Source: Ichthyophthirius multifiliis
Taxonomy: Eukaryota > Ciliophora > Oligohymenophorea > Hymenostomatida
DNA: 64,000 nt
NCBI RefSeq assembly: GCF_000220395.1
Contig: NW_004086411.1
Location: forward strand, 62,001-126,000
Direction of reading: 5' to 3'
The position numbers were made by a program, and so were the translations under genes. Position 1 is the first letter of the stretch; every line of letters starts with the position of its first letter. The notes beneath the pieces are model-generated. The model was not told where the DNA came from, did not search any database, and saw only the letters and a program-made list of their open reading frames with translations. Positions 48,934 to 59,649 of this stretch are shown here, one piece after another.

Positions 48934-49536
48934 ATGGAATAAAATACTACTACTAAGCTTGTTGACAAAGAATTACTCGAATATGAGATATTTAAAGAAG
49001 GTGAAACCCCAGTTAAATTCAAGAGTCTGTTTGCAAACAAACCTTCTATAATAATTTTTATCCGTCATTTTAATTGATATGTTTGTCTAGACTTCGTAAA
49101 TGCCTTAGGAAAAATCGACTATGAAGAGACTTTTTTGAAAAATCAAATAAATCTTCAAGTTATAGGCTGCGCGAAGAAATCAGGGATAAAATCTTTTGCT
49201 AAAGATATAAAGCTCCCTATTTAATATTTATACACTGATTCAGAGAGATTTTCATATAATAAAATGGGATTAATTAGAGCAAATAAATTTAGTTAAATAA
49301 TGGGAGATGGTTAAAAATCTTAAGAAACATAAAGTTCGTTATTTGGTGGGTTTGGATGGAGCATATGGAAAACCGTTTCGAGAGGAATTTAAGGAGATGT
49401 TTATCAACTTGGGGGATGCTTTGTTGTGAATTAAAAGGCTGAAATTTAATTTGAACATGTTGATTAAAGCGCGGAAGGACATATTGGAATTGATTAGATT
49501 AAAGAATTAGCAAATAAATTTGGAAATAAATAGTGA
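48934..49536 (+). CDS. SELENOU-like: peroxiredoxin-like selenoprotein, SelU/PRXL2 (AhpC-TSA_2) family, UGA = selenocysteine
   Basis: An intronless frame of 200 codons runs from ATG 48934 to the terminal TGA at 49534-49536, with one internal TGA at 49075-49077 (codon 48). The context is IIIFIRHFN-U-YVCLDFV: a U-x-x-C redox motif at the position where PRXL2/SelU proteins carry CxxC or UxxC after the first strand. Downstream landmarks match the AhpC/TSA_2 family: LQVIGCAKKSG, LYTDSERFSYNKMGL, and GDVYQLGGCFVVNQ near the C-terminus. The family is thioredoxin-fold redox proteins. A SECIS-like hairpin 57 nt past the stop (49593-49643) supports recoding. A TGT/TGC-to-TGA error or mutation is the alternative, but the hairpin makes it unlikely. 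The stop at 49534 follows the family's natural end. Confidence 0.85.
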
Positions 49537-49592
49537 TATAGATATTTATATATTTTATTTTAAATTTGGTTATTTTTTTTATTTATTGGTTA

Positions 49593-49643
49593 ATGAAGGT
49601 ACTAATTGTAAAAATTATTTTATTAAAACAATTAGTATCTGAT
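49593..49643 (+). promoter_or_regulatory. SECIS-like hairpin in the 3' UTR of the SelU-like gene
   Basis: The 5' core ATGA (49593-49596) is followed by a 12-bp helix: 49598-49609 (GGTACTAATTGT) pairs with 49628-49639 (ACAATTAGTATC), with one G-U. The 3' core TGA(T) begins at 49640. The 18-nt apical loop starts AAAAA, supplying the conserved AA. Quartet, helix length and AA loop fit a eukaryotic SECIS element. Flanking T-rich/A-rich arms can form the lower helix. Found by eye, not folded by software. Confidence 0.8.
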
Positions 49644-49742
49644 AGAATAAATAAATAAAAAAAAAAAAAAAATTATAAAAAAAAAATGTAAATATATGTA
49701 TAATTTATGTTAAATAAGTTTATAAAAGAATTTTTTTTAAAA

Positions 49743-49838
49743 AAAATATTATTTGTAATAAAATTAATATTTTAAAATATTATTTGTAATAAAATTAATA
49801 TTTTAAAATATTATTTGTAATAAAATTAATTTTTTAAA
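49743..49838. repeat. 31-bp tandem repeat, three copies
   Basis: A unit around ATTTGTAATAAAATTAAT recurs at 49751, 49782 and 49813, a period of 31 bp, with the first two copies nearly identical and the third diverging at its end. It lies downstream of the SECIS-like hairpin, in noncoding DNA. Confidence 0.85.
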
Positions 49839-50667
49839 ATAAAAATATAATTAATATAATAAGTATATTTGTATATCAAAATAATTTATATTGATTTTTA
49901 TTTATAATAAAAATTTATACTAAAGAAATATTTAATAATACAAATTTAATTTATTAAAATAATTATAAAACATATATAATTCAATAATGTTTGAAGAAAA
50001 ATGTTAATTAATATATATTTATTTAATAGATAACTATATTTATTATTTATTTTATCTTTGATTAAAAAAATAAGATATTGATATTTTTATTTTATAAATA
50101 TTTTTTATTAATTTTTATGAAGGTATAAATATAAAATATTAAATTAATTTAAAAATTATTTTTAAAATATAAATTTAGATTACAATAGTTTATTTTTAAA
50201 ACAATTAAAATAATTTTTATAAAATATTTTTTTTTCATTTTAGTATAAATTAATAGATGTAATTTCTAATAAAATTATTAATAAAAAACAATTTTAGAAA
50301 AAAATCGATAATTGAGCTAGACAATAGTTAAAAGATAATATTTAATTAAGAAAAAAAACATAAAACTAAATTTTGAGGAATAGTTACAATCGTTATAATA
50401 ATTTTTTCCATATTTTAATTAATTCTAATTTTTAAAAATGAATTTTAAATATTGATTTTTAAATTGAATATAAAGATTTTAATTAAAGATAAATATGTGT
50501 TTTTGAATTCTTGTTTATCTTACAAAAATTATATTAATTTTCTTGACGAACTGTTCACATTTTTTTTTATAATTTTTGTTTTAAAAAGCTCAATCAAAAT
50601 AAAGGGTCAATAATTTTTTTAAAAAATAAAATATAAATAAATAATTAAAAATAAAATAAAAAAATTT
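49839..50667. other. AT-rich intergenic region
   Basis: A/T-rich with scattered mixed sequence around 50300-50600; no frame is convincing. An upstream exon of the next item could lie here. Confidence 0.35.
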
Positions 50668-50985
50668 AGGAAATAGAGATAAACACTTTATGTTTAATAT
50701 AATAATAAAAATTAAGAATTTATAAAAAAATATTTAGATACCAGTGTAATTTAAGATAGTTTATAAATAAAGTATTTAAAAGTTAGATAAATATCCCGAG
50801 ATTTAATTTATAAATTTAATAATTTTTAAAACTATATTAAATAAGATTTTCAAATTAAATGTTCTTTATACAAAATAATTTAATTAGGACAAAATTAAAA
50901 TCAGAAAAGCATTTATGATACTAAAACACCTATTTTTGAAAAAACATAATTTATTATTAGTTTTTATAGAATAAAAAATTATTTT
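50668..50985 (+). CDS. exon-like fragment of unknown gene
   Basis: After a TTTAG acceptor-like sequence at about 50664-50668 a plus frame encodes YNNKNQEFIKKYLDTSVIQD, then LKVRQISRDLIYKFNNFQNY and QNQKSIYDTKTPIFEKT. Residue mix is typical of real genes here. No start codon or upstream exon was placed. The frame has no TGA before it runs into the 3' end of the HemK gene on the other strand, so its end is also unknown. No family is recognised. Confidence 0.35.
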
Positions 50986-50987
50986 TA

Positions 50988-52024
50988 TCATTTTTTGTGG
51001 ATAAAACAAAATCTTTCAACATCATATTAGTCTTTATAAAAAACAGGTTCTTTATAAATTTAACCCCAATTATTTTGAACAAACATTTATTGAATTAATT
51101 CTTTTTATCCTTAATCAGTTTCTAATGCAATAAAACCATTTTAATTTAATATATTTATTCCTTATTAAATAATTTTTTCGATTAAATCTAAGCCTTATAT
51201 CCCTCCATCTAAAGCTACAATGTCTTCATATTTAATAACTGAAAAGTCTAAACTAAATAACAATAAAAATTTAAATTATAATTTTATTAAAATACTCTTT
51301 TATTTTTCTTGAAGGTATATAAGGAGGATTGCTTACAATAAAATCAAACTTTTAGTTACAAGAAGTTACATAATTTTCAAAGTCAACATGTATTAATTAT
51401 AACTTTTATATTTTATTTAATTTTTAATTTTATTTACATAAATGAACACATTATATTTATTTATCAATCGCTATTCCTTCTAAATTAGAATTTTCCTTTT
51501 AAAAAATTAATTTATAAATATTTTTTTTATTTTTTTCATACTTTTAATAAAGATAATGAGATCGCTCCAGTTCCACAGCCTATTTCTAAAAATTTTTTCT
51601 TATCTTTAATTATTTTATTAACATATTCAACTAAATAAGAAGTTTCATCCCGAGGAATAAGCACAGGTATTTTCATTTTTAATTTTAATTATCTTTATAA
51701 ATTTTTAAATTAAATGTTTAATATTTTACGATACCTAAATTCCCATTCTTAAATTACATATTAAATAGGCATTTTTCTTAAATGCATAGTTTACATCTTC
51801 TATATGTTTAAATAATGCGAGAAACTAAGTTATGAAAACATTGTTTTTTTAGTATAAACATTAGGATATGGAATATTTAAGGATTTCTATAATATATTTA
51901 AAGTAGAAAATTCTGGTTAATCAACCTTTTAATTAAAAATAATATTTTTTTTAAATAATATTTTAAAAACATTTTTTCGAATAAAGTTTCTCATTAAACT
52001 CTTGTAAATTCTATAAACCTTCAT
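50988..52024 (-). CDS. HEMK1: HemK/PrmC N5-glutamine methyltransferase of release factors, probably mitochondrial
   Basis: Four exons, 51735-52024, 51542-51692, 51296-51495 and 50988-51252, with introns of only 42, 46 and 43 nt, give 301 aa in exact frame. Signatures in order: MPIQYVIQEWEFR and PVLIPRDETSYLVEYV (substrate region), SAM-binding motif I FLEIGCGTGAISLSLL, catalytic NPPY in DFIVSNPPYIPSRK, and VALDGGIQGLDLIEKI. This family methylates the Gln of the GGQ motif in class I release factors. The N-terminus MKVYRIYKSLMRNFIRKN is basic like a mitochondrial presequence, which fits the organellar HEMK1 branch. Family identity is firm; mitochondrial location is inferred. Confidence 0.92.
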
Positions 52025-52731
52025 TTTATACTTAAAATATAATTTAATATTTATAAAATATTAAGGTAAATCCTAAATTATTTTAATTTTTTATAAATCT
52101 TATTATTTATTAAAAATAATATTAATATAAATATTTAATATTTTTTATAAGTCTTGTTTTTGTATTATATTAATTTTTTAATATTTAAAACTATTAATAT
52201 TATTAATTTATATAAATTATATTATTGAATTTTTGTTTTTATTAATATTATTAAATTATAAGAAAAGTTAATTTTTTTTTTTAAATATGAATAGTAAGCT
52301 ATAAATATTAATCAAATTTATTTTAAATAATTATTTTATTTTATCTATATTATAACTTTATTATATTTTCTTTCTTTTATTTAATTCAATTAAAAAAAGA
52401 TTATATTTTTATAATACTCTTTAGTTAAAATTAATTATTTTATTGTTTTTGATAAATATTTAGATAGCAATTATTTATATATAGACTCAAATTATTTTTA
52501 AAAATTTAAAAATAATTATAAAATGATTTTTTTTACAATTTAAACGATAAAAATTATTAATATAAATCAAAAAATAAAAATAAAAATAATTAAAAAAATA
52601 AATATTTTATATTATAACAAAATTATTAAAATTTAAATTTTTTTAATAAAAATGGTATATTATTAATAAATAATAATTTTATTTTATAAAATAATTAATT
52701 ATTTAAAAAAAACATATATAATTATCATAAA
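52025..52731. other. AT-rich region upstream of tRNA and HemK
   Basis: About 700 bp of A/T-rich sequence; no further gene. It includes the 5' side of HemK on minus. Confidence 0.45.
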
Positions 52732-52805
52732 GCTCGGGTAGCTCAGTTGGTTAGAGCGTGGGTCTAATAAACCCAAGGTCGAGGGTTCAATCCCCTCCTT
52801 GAGCA
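52732..52805 (+). tRNA. tRNA-Ile (anticodon AAU)
   Basis: A 74-nt cloverleaf. The acceptor stem starts GCTCGGG and pairs with CTTGAGC (two G-U pairs), discriminator A. D arm GTAGCTCAGTTGGTTAGAG (A box). Anticodon stem TGGGT/ACCCA encloses the loop CTAATAA, anticodon AAT (read AAU, later inosine), decoding isoleucine AUU/AUC. T arm GAGGGTTCAATCCCCTC (B box). No intron and no encoded CCA, as in nuclear eukaryotic tRNA genes. Its G+C content stands out sharply. Confidence 0.97.
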
Positions 52806-52815
52806 TTTTTTTTTT
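52806..52815 (+). terminator. RNA polymerase III oligo-T terminator
   Basis: Ten consecutive T immediately follow the tRNA discriminator base, the standard Pol III stop. Confidence 0.85.
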
Positions 52816-53118
52816 CTTAATTTTTTTTTTTTCATTAAATAATAATATAAATATATTAATATTATTTATATATTAGCTATTTATTTAGTTATTAAAGCCT
52901 TTTATTATTTATTTGCTTTAAAATTATATATTGATTATACTAGCTTGTAATTTATATACACTTTTCTTTTTTTTTAAAAAAAAAATATATATTTTTATAA
53001 AATTAAAATTTAAGAATTCATATTTTTAAAAAAATATTTTTTATATATTTTTTGTTTTATTATAAATTCTTAAAAATCATAAGAAATATATAAATTATTG
53101 AAAAAAAAAGACATAAAT

Positions 53119-54426
53119 ATGTCTCGTTCAGCAGAAAATAACAATGAAGAATAATTAAAATAAATAACAGCGTATTTTTCTAAGAATTTTTCAAATATAA
53201 TTATTAAAGAAAAAATTGGATAAGGTTCTTTTGGTGATATATTCAAAGCATTTGACACAAATTTAAACACTGAAGTTGCTATAAAATTAGAAAAAAGCGA
53301 AAAAGTACAATAAAAAAATTCTTTAATAAAAAAGGAAGGTTTAATATTAAAATAATTATAAGGGATTTCTAATTTTCCTTAATTATATGATATTTAAGTT
53401 AAAGAAAGTTAATAATATAATTACATTGAAATGTCTTATTTAGGACCAAATTTAGAATTATTGCGAAAAAAATAACCGAAAGGTTATTTTACTCTAAAAA
53501 TAATATTAAAAATTGCCATATAAATGATTGAAGGACTTTGGGAATTACATAAAAAAGGAATAATACACAGAGACATAAAACCGGAAAATTTTGTTATTGG
53601 TTCAAAAGGAAACCGACACAAAGTACTTATTATTGATTTCGGATTATCGAAATAATATATCGAATAAAATTAACATATTCCAGAAAGAAAAAATAAAGGA
53701 CTTGTTGGAACAGCAAGATATACAAGTATAAATTCCCACTTAGGGGTTGAATAGAGTAGAAGGGATGATTTAGAGAGTATTGCTTATTTACTAATTTATT
53801 TTGCAAAAGGAGCTTTATTATGGTAAAATTTGAGTATAAAAGAAAAAAATGAAAGGTTTAAAAAAATTAGCCAAATTAAAATGAGAACTCCTCATTCCAA
53901 AATGTGCGAAGGACTTCCAATACAATTTTTATTATTTCTAAATGATGTAAAGAGCCTTTGCTTTGAATAAGAACCAAATTATGAGAAATATTTAGATCTT
54001 TTTAATTGTTGTTTGTAAGAAAATTTTTCTTTTGATTTTTAATAAAATATATGTTATGATTGGTGTGGGAAAGATTGTGCTTAAAGAAAGTTTTCGATTA
54101 AAATTGCGAAGGCAAATCGGAACGAGGATGAAGAATAGAATGAATGTGACTTTGAAGAAAATAAATAGAATGATTATTCAATGGTGGGGAAAGTGCCTTG
54201 TTTTTTTTCAAAAGACAATTATTTGAAATTAAGTATTGATTTTGAAAATAGTAATATAAATAATTATAATTAAAATAATTTTAGAATTTATAGTAGAAGT
54301 AGTTCTTAGTTTCCTAATTAATATTCTAATGAGTGGAACTCAATATATGATGAAAAAGTTAAAGTATAGTAAATATAAGATATTTATAAAATTAAAAATA
54401 TTAATAGTTAAAAAACTATCTATTGA
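53119..54426 (+). CDS. casein kinase 1 family protein kinase
   Basis: A single intronless frame of 436 codons, 435 aa. CK1 hallmarks: glycine loop [17 protein letters not shown], Lys in [47 protein letters not shown], and the CK1-specific activation/APE region [20 protein letters not shown] followed by [15 protein letters not shown]. The C-terminal ~140 residues beyond the kinase domain are charged and Asn/Ser-rich with Cys clusters (CYDWCGKDC) and no known domain. CK1 enzymes phosphorylate primed or acidic Ser/Thr sites; ciliates have expanded this family, so the specific role cannot be set. The nearest upstream gene is the tRNA. Confidence 0.95.
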
Positions 54427-54877
54427 TAAATATTTTTATTAATAATATTAATTTTTTTTAAATAAAAAATTCTAGTATATTAATAGATTTAATTATTTAT
54501 TTAAAGTATTTTTTTTTAAATGAAATATAATATTTAGATTTTAATTGCAAAAAATATATTATAAATTTAATAATATTATAAAAGTTATATGAAATTAATT
54601 TTATTTAGCAATTAAGATTTATTTTAAACAAAAAAATTTAAATTTAATATAAAAAACATTTTATTAAATAAATTTTAGTATATAATTAAACACAAATTTT
54701 TAAATAAATTTAAAATAAAACAAGAACATAATATATATTAATTAATTATAATTAATTTTTTAAAAGTATCAAAGTATCAACTAAGAATTTATTATTTTTT
54801 AAATTATTATATTTTTTATATATTTATAATTAAATTTATTACTAAAATTTTTAATTTTTATTATTGATTTAAAAAAA
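54427..54877. other. AT-rich spacer
   Basis: No gene signal; A/T tracts between the CK1 and SAM-FHA-RING genes. Confidence 0.45.
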
Positions 54878-56606
54878 ATGGATTTTTTAAAACTAAAAGA
54901 ATTACTTCCAAAAGATCCCATAAAATGGAATATAGATGATATAAAAATTTGGCTTAATTTTATAGGATTAGCATAATATTATTAATTTTTTTGTAAATAT
55001 TTATAATATAAATTAATTAATTTTTTTTTATAGAAATTAACTCTGTTGATGGTTCATGTTTAGTATCTCTTAACGAGACAGATTTAAAGGACGATTTATA
55101 AATATAAAATAATATACATAGGAAAAAAGTATTAAATTGTAAAAAAAGAACAAATATAGTTTTAAAAACTTAATTAATTTTATTATTTTAAAAAGGGTTA
55201 GATTTATTAAATGAATATTCACTTTTTTTAAAAAAAAACAATATAAATGAAAATTAAATTATAATGAGTGATTATCAAAAAATGCAAAAATAGTAAGAAA
55301 AAGAAGAATAAAAAATATAATTTGAAGATTTTTCATATAATTATAATAATAATTCGACAGCAATAGAAATAGAAAACAATAACAATATATAAAAAAAGCC
55401 ATTAAGAATTCCTAATTGCGACATAAATGTTTTAAATTCATCTGAAGATGAAATAAAACAATTAAATAATATATAAGATAATATCGAAATTGAAAAAGAT
55501 TAGATATAAAAAGAATTAGACTATGAACTTATAATAGAACCAGTAGATGGTGTTCAGGCCAATTTTTTCCGAGTAAAAGAATAAGGAGCAAAAATAGGTA
55601 GGCATTCAACAAATTAAATTTTAATTTTAGAAGAATCGATATCTAGATTTCATGCAGAAATCGAATTTTTAAATAAGGAATTTTATGTAAGGGATAAAGG
55701 ATCAACTACAGGAACTTTTATAAAAATAAAGGAAAAATTGGAACTAAAATTAGGAATGGTAATAGAAATGGGATCAAATTAATTTTAAATTAGTAAAATT
55801 TTACTAGAACCAATTTAAATGATTTAATTAACGATATTAGAAGGCGTAGATTAATCAAATCTTCCTTATGATGTATAAAAAAAACAAATAATAATATAAA
55901 AAAAGATATAAAAGAATAAAAATATATATTTATATATATATATATATATATTTAAATTATATATATATTAATATATATATAAATATATATATAAATTTAT
56001 ATAAAAATCAATATTTATTTTTATATATAAATTCATGCACATATATTTATATTTACAAATATTTTATTAAATTAATTTTTTTAGTTATAATTTAGTTAAG
56101 AAATGGTTTTATAATGTGATTATGTTTCTATAGGAAGAAAAAATGGTTGTAAAATATTTTTACCTGATGACTAACATTTGTCTAGTATTCATGCTAAAAT
56201 TTATTTTATTAATTAAAAATTTATTTTAGAAGATTAAGCATCTACTAATGGGTAAACATATTTTTTTAAAACAAACAATTTTTTAATTTTTATTAGTTCT
56301 TGGTTTAGATTAAGTAAAGAAGGATTAATAAGCGATCCTTATAAAATATCGAATAATGTAACATTTAAAGTTGGAACTACAAATACTTATAATTGCAAAA
56401 TTAAATGTGAAGACAAAGTTTAAAATATAAATAATAATTCTTAAATAATAAATTAATTGTGTATTATTTGTTATGAAAATGATAGAAATATAATTATTTT
56501 GCCATGTAGGCACAATTCTGTTTGTATTGGTTGTGTTAAAAATATTTAAGTATGTCCTATTTGTAGGAATAAAATAGCTGATACAATAAAAATATATAAA
56601 TCATGA
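54878..56606 (+). CDS. SAM-FHA-FHA-RING protein, probable E3 ubiquitin ligase
   Basis: Five exons, 54878-54992, 55034-55138, 55196-55872, 56085-56251 and 56297-56606, with introns of 41, 57, 212 and 45 nt, give 457 aa in exact frame. Residues 1-70 form a SAM domain ([19 protein letters not shown], then [19 protein letters not shown]). FHA domain 1: [39 protein letters not shown] domain 2: [35 protein letters not shown]. The C-terminus is a C3HC4 [24 protein letters not shown] then [23 protein letters not shown] domains read phosphothreonine and RINGs recruit E2, so a phospho-directed ubiquitin ligase is a reasonable inference. The order resembles no single well-known ligase I can name. Confidence 0.9.
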
Positions 56607-56806
56607 AAATATTTTATTTCAAATAAAATATATTTTTAAATATATAAATAGTTTGTTTTATTAGTAATTTAGAAAATATAAAATGTTCAAATATAAAAAA
56701 ATTATAAGTGTTTATAAAATAATTAATTATTCTTTTATATTTTAAAATTTTAAATATTATTAATAAAAAATAAGAAAAAAAAAATATAAACAAAAAATTT
56801 AAAGTA

Positions 56807-58204
56807 ATGCCTAGAATTACAAAAGAGCTTTTAAGAAGCAGAAGTGAACATAATGAAATGTGTTTGAGTACATTAGAAGAAGTACAATAATTAAATTTTA
56901 TGTTTTAACTTTTATTTTTAAAAAATAAAGATTACACTTCATTAATTCGAATTAGAAAAAATTGAATTATTAGATGTATATTGTCGCCATTTAAAAATAT
57001 TATATTTATAGAATAATATCATTGAAAAAATGGAAAACCTTAATAAATTAAAAGAACTAGAATATCTAAATTTAGCACTTAATAACATTTCTAAAATCGA
57101 AGGAATAGAAGGTTGTGAGAGCTTAAAAAAATTAGACTTTACTGTCAATTTTATTGACTTAGAAAATTTAGAAGAATCCATGATAAATCTATCTAAATGT
57201 CCTTAAATAAAGGAACTTTATATGACAGGAAATCCAAGTACAGAGTAATTTTTTTAAAAATATATTAATATATATATATATTTTTTTTTAGTTGGGTTGG
57301 ATATAGACCGTTTACAATTGCCACTGTACCTTAATTATAAACTTTAGATGGTAAAGAAATAACACCTGCAGAAAAAATTTAGGCAAATTAAATTTATGAT
57401 GATCTTTTGGTAGATCTAAATTACTAAATAGAAATGAAAGCAATTAAAAAAAAATAAGAATAGGAAGAATAAAAAAAATAAAAATAAGAAGAAAATTAAA
57501 ATGAAAATAAAGAAAATATTGATGATAAAGACCAAAAATAACCATATAACGTAGAAACAAGAAGAAAAATGTACTTAGATTTGGCAGCAGATAAAGAAAA
57601 ACATGATCGAGAAAAATACCCAGAAAAATATAAAGATAAAACAAAACCAGTATCTTCCATGTTCAAACCAGATGGAGATATTAGGTAATGTAATGAAGGT
57701 AAATATAAATTTTCTTTGAGAGAATGGGACGATCCCGAATATTCTTTCTTTATAATTGAAGTTCCTAAATTTATGGATACAAGTTTTATAGATGTAAATT
57801 TAAATCCATGTTGGATTAGTGTTAGAATTAAAGGAAAATTACTTTAATTGAAATTAAATGAAGAAATTTAAGTCGAAAAAAGTGATATTAAAAGATCTTA
57901 ATTAACTGGATTTTTGGAAATTAAAATGCTAAAAATGAAATTTAATCAAGCTTTGAAAGCTTAATAAGAAAAATAAAAAACTGAGTATATGTTTTTTATT
58001 TTATTTTATTTTGTTTATTTTTATTTTTATTTTTATTTTTATTTTTTTAGAAAATCTAAAATCGAAGATGAAAAAAAATAGAAAATTAAATTAGAAGAGG
58101 AAGAAAGAATTAAAAGATTAAAATTATGTGATAAAATAGAATAAAAAGCAATTTAAAAACAATAAGATTATATTACTTTTGATAAAATACCGGATTTAGA
58201 ATGA
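56807..58204 (+). CDS. DNAAF11 (LRRC6): LRRC6/TILB, dynein axonemal assembly factor 11
   Basis: Four exons, 56807-56881, 56931-57244, 57292-57990 and 58051-58204, with introns of 49, 47 and 60 nt, give 413 aa in exact frame. Residues 1-150 carry the TILB leucine-rich repeats: [62 protein letters not shown], then the LRR cap with [21 protein letters not shown] Lys/Glu coiled region follows. The C-terminal CS-like domain is recognisable: [30 protein letters not shown] and [18 protein letters not shown]6 works in the cytoplasm with R2TP-type chaperones to preassemble axonemal dynein arms, as expected in a ciliated cell. The alignment to the human protein as remembered is strong throughout. Confidence 0.95.
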
Positions 58205-58319
58205 ATAATTAAAAATTATTTTTTATATTAAAAAAAATTATATATATTTTAATTTTTTTATATCAATTTGTTTATTAATATAAATTAAACGATAAAATTT
58301 ATTTATTATTAGAGTTTTA

Positions 58320-59303
58320 TTAATTTTAATTATTTATTATATAAGCGTTAGGTTTTTAACTTTCGATGAATTTTTTATATTATATTTTTTCTTAACTATT
58401 TACTTAATATGAGTTTATAGAGTCTATTTTTCTTTTAAAAAATAAATAAATAAAAATAATGTTAAAATTCTTTCTTACTCAAAAGTTGCAGAGTTGATTT
58501 TATGATGCTAAAAATTATTAATTTTTTTATTTTATTATAACTTTCTTCATTTATTTATTAAATTCTAAAAATATGTTATTCGAAATCTTAATAACTTCGA
58601 CTTATAATTTATTTTATATTTATAAGTATTTTTATTTTTTAAAAAAATACTTATTCTTCTTTATCATTATTTTTTTATAATATTGATATTTCTTTTGATA
58701 AAAACTCATTATTTTATTCTAAAAAACTCGTCCTATTTATAAGATTTTATAAAATTTCTTATAATTAGTTTATTTTTTCAAAATTTTTTTTCGTATTTTT
58801 CATTTCATCTGTATTATCAAAAGTTGTTTCCATTTTTTTTTAATACTTATTATTATTGAAATTCGGATTATTACTTATTTAGTTCATTGCTTATTCAACA
58901 TTTAAATATAATTAAGAATTATTTGATAATTTTTTTTATTTATTGATGAAAGGTCATTAAGTTCATTTTAATTCCAACTTTAATGTTTCTTCATATGAAA
59001 CGAAGTTGCATGAGAAGAAACATTCTAAAAATCAATGGAACCAACAAAATCACAAATTTAATCAGGAAAATTTAACAAATTTTAGTTTATATTTAAATTT
59101 TTAAATATTTCGCTCTATGTTTTTTTCATTTTATCTTTTTATAAAATATTTTCTTTCTGATTTTCATGTTTTTAATTATTATTAACAAAATTTACTTATT
59201 TTTAATTCTGTATATTATTGCTTTTTAAATGTTTCTTTTATTAGTTTTTAATGTAATCTTAAAATTCGAATTCTGATTAAGTTTTTCTATGGTAATTCTT
59301 CAT
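58320..59303 (-). CDS. hypothetical Gln/Asn-rich protein with coiled coil, frameshifted
   Basis: ATG 59303 begins MKNYHRKTQSEFEFQDYIKN; the frame contains NFPDQICDFVGSIDFQNVSS and stays open to about 58930. Coding signal continues one frame away with NNSQLYLNVEQAMNQISNN, METTFDNTDEMKNTKKNFEK and a coiled-coil and basic tail down to about 58350. A one-base indel in an A/T run around 58940 would join them. No family or domain is recognised, and the true stop was not located; 58320 is approximate. The gene converges on LRRC6, whose stop is at 58204. Confidence 0.4.
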
Positions 59304-59649
59304 TTTTTAATAAAAATATTTAAGAACAAAAGCACTTTTTTTTATTTAAAAAGATATAAAAAAATTTTTGAGAAAGAAAATTACAAAATTACAAATTTAA
59401 ATAATTTTTAATATTTATTTTATAAATTATTAAATTTTGAAGAATAAAAACATAAATGTATCCTTATTTTGCGCTTTTTTATATAATTTAAAAAAAAATT
59501 AAAAAAAAAGTTATAAAATTAAATATTAAAAATATATATATATTAGAATATTAAATATTTAGTTTATATAAATATTATTAATTAATATGCGATTAATTAT
59601 ATCAAAAAAATATATAAAATAACAATTAATTAGAAAAAATTAAAATATT
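59304..59649. other. AT-rich spacer
   Basis: No gene seen; A/T tracts between two minus-strand genes. Confidence 0.4.

Noticed and set aside
49075-49077. Internal TGA of the PRXL2-like gene as a simple nonsense mutation
   Set aside because: The frame continues through the whole conserved family, the TGA falls on the redox Cys position, and a SECIS-like hairpin follows; decay would not produce this combination.
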